DNA of 6,417 bases from Desulfovibrio sp. (GTDB lineage Bacteria > Desulfobacterota > Desulfovibrionia > Desulfovibrionales > Desulfovibrionaceae): positions 1 to 6,417 of the forward strand of contig DQED01000144.1 in the NCBI GenBank assembly GCA_003525525.1, read 5' to 3'. Numbering within the stretch: the stretch's first letter is position 1; every line of letters begins with the position of its first letter. Shown here one piece after another: positions 5,208 through 6,417 of the stretch. The notes below the pieces were generated by a model. That model had not been told where the DNA came from, ran no database searches, and saw only the letters and a list, made by a program, of their open reading frames with translations. The position numbers and the translations under genes were made by a program.

Positions 5208-5258
5208 GGGGGAAAGCCTCCGGCGGCCAAAGGGCTGGCGCCCTCTGGACTCCCTTTT
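5208..5258. repeat. Palindromic intergenic repeat, copy B (possible terminator after the DUF456 gene)
   Basis: Begins 24 bp after the stop of the membrane protein gene. In order: GGGGG (5208-5212), the identical 11-bp core GCCTCCGGCGG (5216-5226), then a different stem, CCA-A-AGGGC (5227-5235) pairing with GCCCT-C-TGG (5240-5248) with one A/C mismatch and loop TGGC, then GGACTCCC and TTTT (5255-5258). The stem sequence differs from the copy at 3133-3190 while the flanking core and the GGAC-CCC tail are kept. This suggests conserved ends with compensating stem changes. The four T residues make this copy a slightly better terminator candidate. Confidence 0.75.
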
Positions 5259-5289
5259 CGGGTTCTGGGCATTGTGCGATTTTGGGTGT

Positions 5290-5327
5290 GTTCCGGGATA
5301 AAGTGGATTGTTGTTGGAGCCCGGAAC
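5290..5327. repeat. 8-bp inverted repeat in the region upstream of thrC
   Basis: GTTCCGGG (5290-5297) and CCCGGAAC (5320-5327) are exact reverse complements with a 22-bp AT-richer spacer that contains TAAAGT and TTGTTG. It lies 87 bp before the thrC start. It may be a hairpin in the thrC leader or an operator around a promoter. The only promoter-like hexamers nearby (TTGTTG 5311-5316 and TATTGA 5333-5338, 16 bp apart) are weak. No run of threonine codons indicating a leader peptide is visible in this region. Confidence 0.4.
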
Positions 5328-5413
5328 GTGTGTATTGAGCGAAGTTCGGTGTTGCGATGGTCGGTCCGTGCCGGGCAGGCTTCGGGGACACGACGCGAGG
5401 AGAAGGAAGCGCC

Positions 5414-6417
5414 ATGATCACGGTCAGCGATTTCCCGGCCTACCGGGGCAAGATGGAGTACGTCTGCCTGGGTTGTCAGGCCCGGTTCGACATCCGGGAG
5501 CTTTACTATACCTGTCCGCACTGCGGTGGCGTGTTCATCCTTGAGGACACGACCTTCGACAGCCTGCTCGAATACCCGGCCAGCTACTGGCAGTCGCTGT
5601 TCGACAAGCGGGCGTCCACGCGCGTGACCGCGCTGCGCGGCGTGCTGCGCTACTACGAACTCATGGCCCCGGTCATGGACGAGAGCGACATCGTCTACCT
5701 CGGCGAGGGGCACACCCCGCTCGTGGCCGCCAACGAGGCCCTGACCGAAGCCGTGGGCGTGCCGTTTTACTACAAAAACGACGGCCAGAACCCCAGCGCC
5801 TCCTTCAAGGACCGGGGCATGGCCTGCGCCTTCAGCTATTTGAAGCACCTCGTGCGGGTCAACGACTGGGATTCCGTGCTTACCGTGTGCGCCTCCACGG
5901 GCGACACCTCGGCCTCGGCCGCGCTCTACGCCGCCTACGTCGGCGGCCCCATCAAGTCCGTGGTCATCCTGCCCAAGGGCAAGGTCACGCCGCAGCAGCT
6001 GGCCCAGCCGCTCGGCAGCGGAGCCACGGTCATCGAGGTGCCGGGCGTCTTCGACGACTGCATGAAGGTGGTCGAGCACCTGGCCGACAACTACCGCGTG
6101 GCGCTGCTCAACTCGAAAAACGCCTGGCGGATCCTTGGCCAGGAGTCCTACGCCTTCGAGGTGGCGCAGTGGTTCGGCTGGGACACCTACCGCAAGTGCG
6201 TGTTCGTGCCCATCGGCAACGCGGGCAACGTGACGGCGATCATGGGCGGCTTCCTGAAGCTCAAAAAGCTCGGCATCATCCGCTCCCTGCCCCGCATCTT
6301 CGGCGTGCAGTCCCACCATGCCGATCCGGTCTGGCGCTACTACGCCGAGTCCGACCCGGCCAAGCGGCATTACGAGCCCGTGGCCGTGACCCCGTCCGTG
6401 GCCCAGGCGGCCATGAT
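5414..6417 (+). CDS. thrC: Threonine synthase, C-terminus cut by window edge
   Basis: The first 334 codons are present with no stop before the edge. The enzyme converts O-phosphohomoserine to threonine using pyridoxal phosphate (PLP). Domains: an N-terminal zinc ribbon with CxxC pairs C18/C21 and C34/C37, then the fold-type II PLP domain. Visible are GEGHTPL, the PLP lysine K132 in NPSASFKDRGM, the substrate loop ASTGDTSASAA, and the phosphate-binding loop GNAGN (268-272). The ATG at 5414 has AGGAGAAGGA upstream at good spacing. It is 229 bp after the membrane protein gene, with a palindromic repeat between, so it is probably transcribed separately. Archaeal cysteate synthase and other threonine synthase-like enzymes share this fold; threonine synthase is the best call because of the zinc ribbon plus complete motif set. 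Confidence 0.93.
   Translation, partial: MITVSDFPAYRGKMEYVCLGCQARFDIRELYYTCPHCGGVFILEDTTFDSLLEYPASYWQSLFDKRASTRVTALRGVLRYYELMAPVMDESDIVYLGEGHTPLVAANEALTEAVGVPFYYKNDGQNPSASFKDRGMACAFSYLKHLVRVNDWDSVLTVCASTGDTSASAALYAAYVGGPIKSVVILPKGKVTPQQLAQPLGSGATVIEVPGVFDDCMKVVEHLADNYRVALLNSKNAWRILGQESYAFEVAQWFGWDTYRKCVFVPIGNAGNVTAIMGGFLKLKKLGIIRSLPRIFGVQSHHADPVWRYYAESDPAKRHYEPVAVTPSVAQAAM

Noticed and set aside
1..6417. CRISPR arrays, tRNAs, insertion sequences, toxin-antitoxin or phage genes.
   Set aside because: No regularly spaced direct repeats, cloverleaf sequences, transposase or phage motifs were seen in either strand.

Overview
The window is GC-rich bacterial chromosome carrying a core ribosomal-protein/replication cluster and flanking metabolic genes. 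The gene set, the order rpsF-rpsR-rplI-dnaB followed by a phenylacetate-CoA ligase, the strong G/C third-position bias and the style of the intergenic repeats suggest a high-GC sulfate-reducing deltaproteobacterium of the Desulfovibrio/Solidesulfovibrio type. That assignment is inference from memory of such genomes, not from a search.

Layout. Positions 1-357 (minus strand) hold the first 119 codons of a membrane-anchored, probably signal-transducing protein that leaves the window. A 206-bp divergent intergenic region (358-563) follows; it contains inverted repeats, a perfect TTGACA hexamer, and a hairpin with a bulged CCG that fits the S6:S18 autoregulatory motif. Positions 564-3123 (plus) are a tight run: rpsF (S6), rpsR (S18, zinc-type), rplI (L9, with an unusual acidic Ala/Pro tail) and dnaB (replicative helicase). 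The dnaB reading frame opens inside the L9 tail, and a strong 13-bp inverted repeat lies early in dnaB. A 259-bp gap (3124-3382) holds a palindromic intergenic repeat and a separate, nearly gap-free 23-bp-arm palindrome just upstream of a phenylacetate-CoA ligase-type gene (3383-4681). That gene overlaps by 4 bp a small DUF456-type membrane protein (4678-5184). A 229-bp gap (5185-5413) holds a second copy of the palindromic intergenic repeat and an 8-bp-arm inverted repeat. It ends at thrC (5414 onward), which is cut by the window end.

How it works together. S6 and S18 bind each other on the small subunit platform and L9 sits on the large subunit; co-transcription with dnaB couples translation capacity to replication. 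The ligase most likely serves arylacetate/arylacetyl-CoA interconversion linked to aromatic amino acid use in an anaerobe. The DUF456 protein is translationally coupled to it but of unknown function. Threonine synthase is separated by its own intergenic region and probably has its own promoter.

I do not see a mobile element, CRISPR array, tRNA, rRNA or clear defence system. All recognised genes are ordinary core or metabolic genes. The interesting material is in structure: overlapping coding at rplI/dnaB, hairpins in and between genes, and a repeated intergenic palindrome family.
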